Of a DNA stretch of 23,457 bases, positions 22,118 to 23,457 are shown piece by piece (the stretch's first letter is position 1; the number at the start of each line of letters is the position of its first letter). Below the pieces are notes generated by a model that searched no databases, had not been told where the DNA came from, and saw only the letters and a list, made by a program, of their open reading frames with translations. This stretch comes from Treponema sp. Lineage in GTDB: Bacteria > Spirochaetota > Spirochaetia > Treponematales > Breznakiellaceae. Where the stretch lies: the NCBI GenBank assembly GCA_031275035.1, contig JAISPH010000090.1, positions 1-23,457 of the forward strand. Direction: 5' to 3'. A program made the position numbers and the translations under genes.

Positions 22118-23329
22118 ATGACCGATGTATTTATGCATACCTATCACCGGCTGCCGGTGGTTTTTGCCCGGGGGGAAGGGTCCTGGCTCTTTGACACCGG
22201 GGGGAAAAAATATCTGGACTTCAGTTCCGGGATCGCGGTGAACTGCCTAGGCCACGGCTGGCCGCCCCTGGTAAAGGCCGTTTCGGAGCAGGCGGCGAAA
22301 CTGAACCACGTCTGCAACTATTACCAGAGCGACGTATCCGCGGCCTTTGCGGAAAAACTCGTAGCGGCCTGTGCCGGTGGGGGCATGAAAAAACTGTTTC
22401 TCGCCAATTCCGGGGCCGAGGCCAATGAAGGGGCCTGCAAGATCGCCCGGAAATATTCCCTCAGAAAATACGGCCCCGGCAGGCACCGGATCGTTACCCT
22501 GAAAGGGAGTTTCCACGGCAGAACCATCACCGCCCTCTCCGCCACAGGGCAGGAAAAATTTCACCGGGATTTCGGCCCCTTTACCGAAGGCTTCGCCTTT
22601 GTCCCCGGCGGGGATATAGCCGCCCTGGACAAGGCCCTGGACAAGACTGCGGTGGCCGGCCTTTTACTCGAAGCCGTTCAGGGGGAAAGCGGCATAGTCC
22701 CCCAGAGCCGGGAGTATATTGAGGCTGCGGCCCGGTTTTGCGCGGAGCGGGATATTCTCCTCATGTTTGATGAAATTCAATGCGGCCTGGGCCGGACCGG
22801 AACCTTCCTCGCCTTTGAACAGTACCGGCTCGCCGGCGGCCAGCCGGTCAAGGCCGATGTCGTTACCCTGGCCAAGGGACTCTGCGGGGGAATCCCCGCC
22901 GGGGCGGTCCTGGCCGGCGAAAAGGCCATGGATGTTTTTGAGACCGGGGATCACGGCAGCACCTTCGGGGGCAATCCCATCGCCGCCGCCGCGGGCCTGG
23001 TAGTTCTCGAAACCGTCACTGATCCGGCCTTTCTCGCGGAGATCCGCCGGAAGGGGGACAAAATAAGCGCCGCCCTTGCCGCGTGGAACCACCCCCCGGT
23101 GCGGGAAGTCCGGGGCCGGGGCCTTATGACCGGCCTGGACATAAACCTCGACGCCTGGCCGGTTCTGGAAGCCGCCATACGCCGCGCCGCCGCCGGGGAG
23201 CCGGGCCTGCTGCTCCTCTCCGCCGGCCCCAAAACCCTGCGGCTTCTCCCCCCCTACACGATCAGCGACTCCGAAATCGATCAGGGCCTGGACATCCTGA
23301 AATGCCTCCTGGAGAAGCCGGGAACATAG
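22118..23329 (+). CDS. argD: Acetylornithine aminotransferase
   Basis: The product is 403 residues, the normal size for class III PLP aminotransferases. Visible are the N-terminal GSWLFDTGGKKYLDFSSGIAV segment, NSGAEANEGACKIAR (PLP phosphate contact), LKGSFHGRT, the cofactor Asp218 in LMFDEIQCGLGRTG, and the Schiff-base Lys253 in TLAKGLCGGIP, followed by DHGSTFGGNP. It converts N-acetylglutamate semialdehyde to N-acetylornithine with glutamate as amino donor. It completes the route from glutamate to acetylornithine, with argJ releasing ornithine; argF, argG and argH are not in the window. It has no sign of damage. Confidence 0.96.
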   Translation: MTDVFMHTYHRLPVVFARGEGSWLFDTGGKKYLDFSSGIAVNCLGHGWPPLVKAVSEQAAKLNHVCNYYQSDVSAAFAEKLVAACAGGGMKKLFLANSGAEANEGACKIARKYSLRKYGPGRHRIVTLKGSFHGRTITALSATGQEKFHRDFGPFTEGFAFVPGGDIAALDKALDKTAVAGLLLEAVQGESGIVPQSREYIEAAARFCAERDILLMFDEIQCGLGRTGTFLAFEQYRLAGGQPVKADVVTLAKGLCGGIPAGAVLAGEKAMDVFETGDHGSTFGGNPIAAAAGLVVLETVTDPAFLAEIRRKGDKISAALAAWNHPPVREVRGRGLMTGLDINLDAWPVLEAAIRRAAAGEPGLLLLSAGPKTLRLLPPYTISDSEIDQGLDILKCLLEKPGT

Positions 23330-23351
23330 GGCAATTCCCGGCAAAGCCGGG
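23317..23351 (+). terminator. Overlapping hairpins at the end of the arg operon
   Basis: GCCGGGAA (23317-23324) pairs perfectly with TTCCCGGC (23335-23342), with the argD stop codon in the loop. The same right-hand arm can instead pair as CCCGGC (23337-23342) / GCCGGG (23346-23351) around AAA. The two folds exclude each other. A G-rich run, not T, follows, so termination may be weak or Rho-dependent. The remaining 106 bases to the window end hold no convincing gene. Confidence 0.4.
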
Positions 23352-23457
23352 GGGGTGTAGGGTGGCAGGGTAATAACGTGAACCGGGCAAAGGATATATG
23401 GACGCTGGTTTGACGTATGGAAAAATGTTCCAAAAGACGCCTCGAAATAGCATAAAT

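Noticed and set aside
23398..23457. ATG with AAGGA three bases upstream, open to the window end (MDAGLTYGKMFQKTPRNSIN)
   Set aside because: Only 20 codons are visible, the SD spacing is short and the peptide is not recognisable, so a next gene cannot be supported.

Overview
The window looks like a chromosomal segment of a spirochaete, most likely from the Treponema branch that includes the termite-gut species. This is an inference from the gene repertoire: lipoproteins with spirochaete-style lipoboxes, a Treponema-like outer-membrane beta-barrel, a lipoprotein with bacterial surface repeats, a CE15-type hemicellulose esterase, a degenerate YmdB relative beside RseC, and a GC-rich argCJBD operon. 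No rRNA, tRNA, CRISPR array or insertion sequence was seen.

Layout. (1) 1-6.7 kb, + strand, visibly more A/T-rich than the right end: a 5'-truncated CE15-like lipoprotein esterase closed by a probable terminator, then a likely three-gene operon of an outer-membrane barrel protein, a repeat/TPR lipoprotein and a sugar-type ABC solute-binding lipoprotein. Together they suggest surface attack on, and capture of, plant polysaccharide. (2) 6.8-9.4 kb, - strand: a TPR protein, a YmdB-family protein that has lost most metal ligands, an RseC-like membrane protein and a small heat-shock protein. (3) 9.4-13.2 kb: a class III nucleotide-cyclase-like protein with unusual substrate-selecting residues, a convergent SGNH esterase, and tyrS behind two leader hairpins. 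(4) 13.2-18.4 kb: a membrane hybrid histidine kinase (HisKA-HATPase-REC-HPt), an HD-domain protein, a secreted vWA protein, a BamD/TPR-like lipoprotein and a six-cysteine protein. (5) 18.4-18.8 kb: a roughly 400-bp divergent control region. (6) 18.8-23.3 kb: argC-argJ-argB-argD, the cyclic acetyl-ornithine pathway from glutamate.

The most interesting part is the control region upstream of argC. It holds a consensus -35 with a plausible -10, a 23-codon ORF ending in three Arg codons and a stop, and a downstream segment in which those Arg codons are complementary to the argC Shine-Dalgarno. This is a candidate arginine-sensing leader-peptide attenuator that seems to act on translation. On the opposite strand, four back-to-back hairpins fill the 5' leader of the six-cysteine gene.

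A second recurring signal is promoters whose -10 hexamer ends only 6-7 nt before an ATG that has no Shine-Dalgarno. It occurs at the kinase, the vWA gene, the BamD-like gene and the arg leader ORF, and suggests leaderless transcripts. All promoter, operator and RNA-structure calls were made by eye and are inferences; the main enzyme calls rest on clear family motifs.
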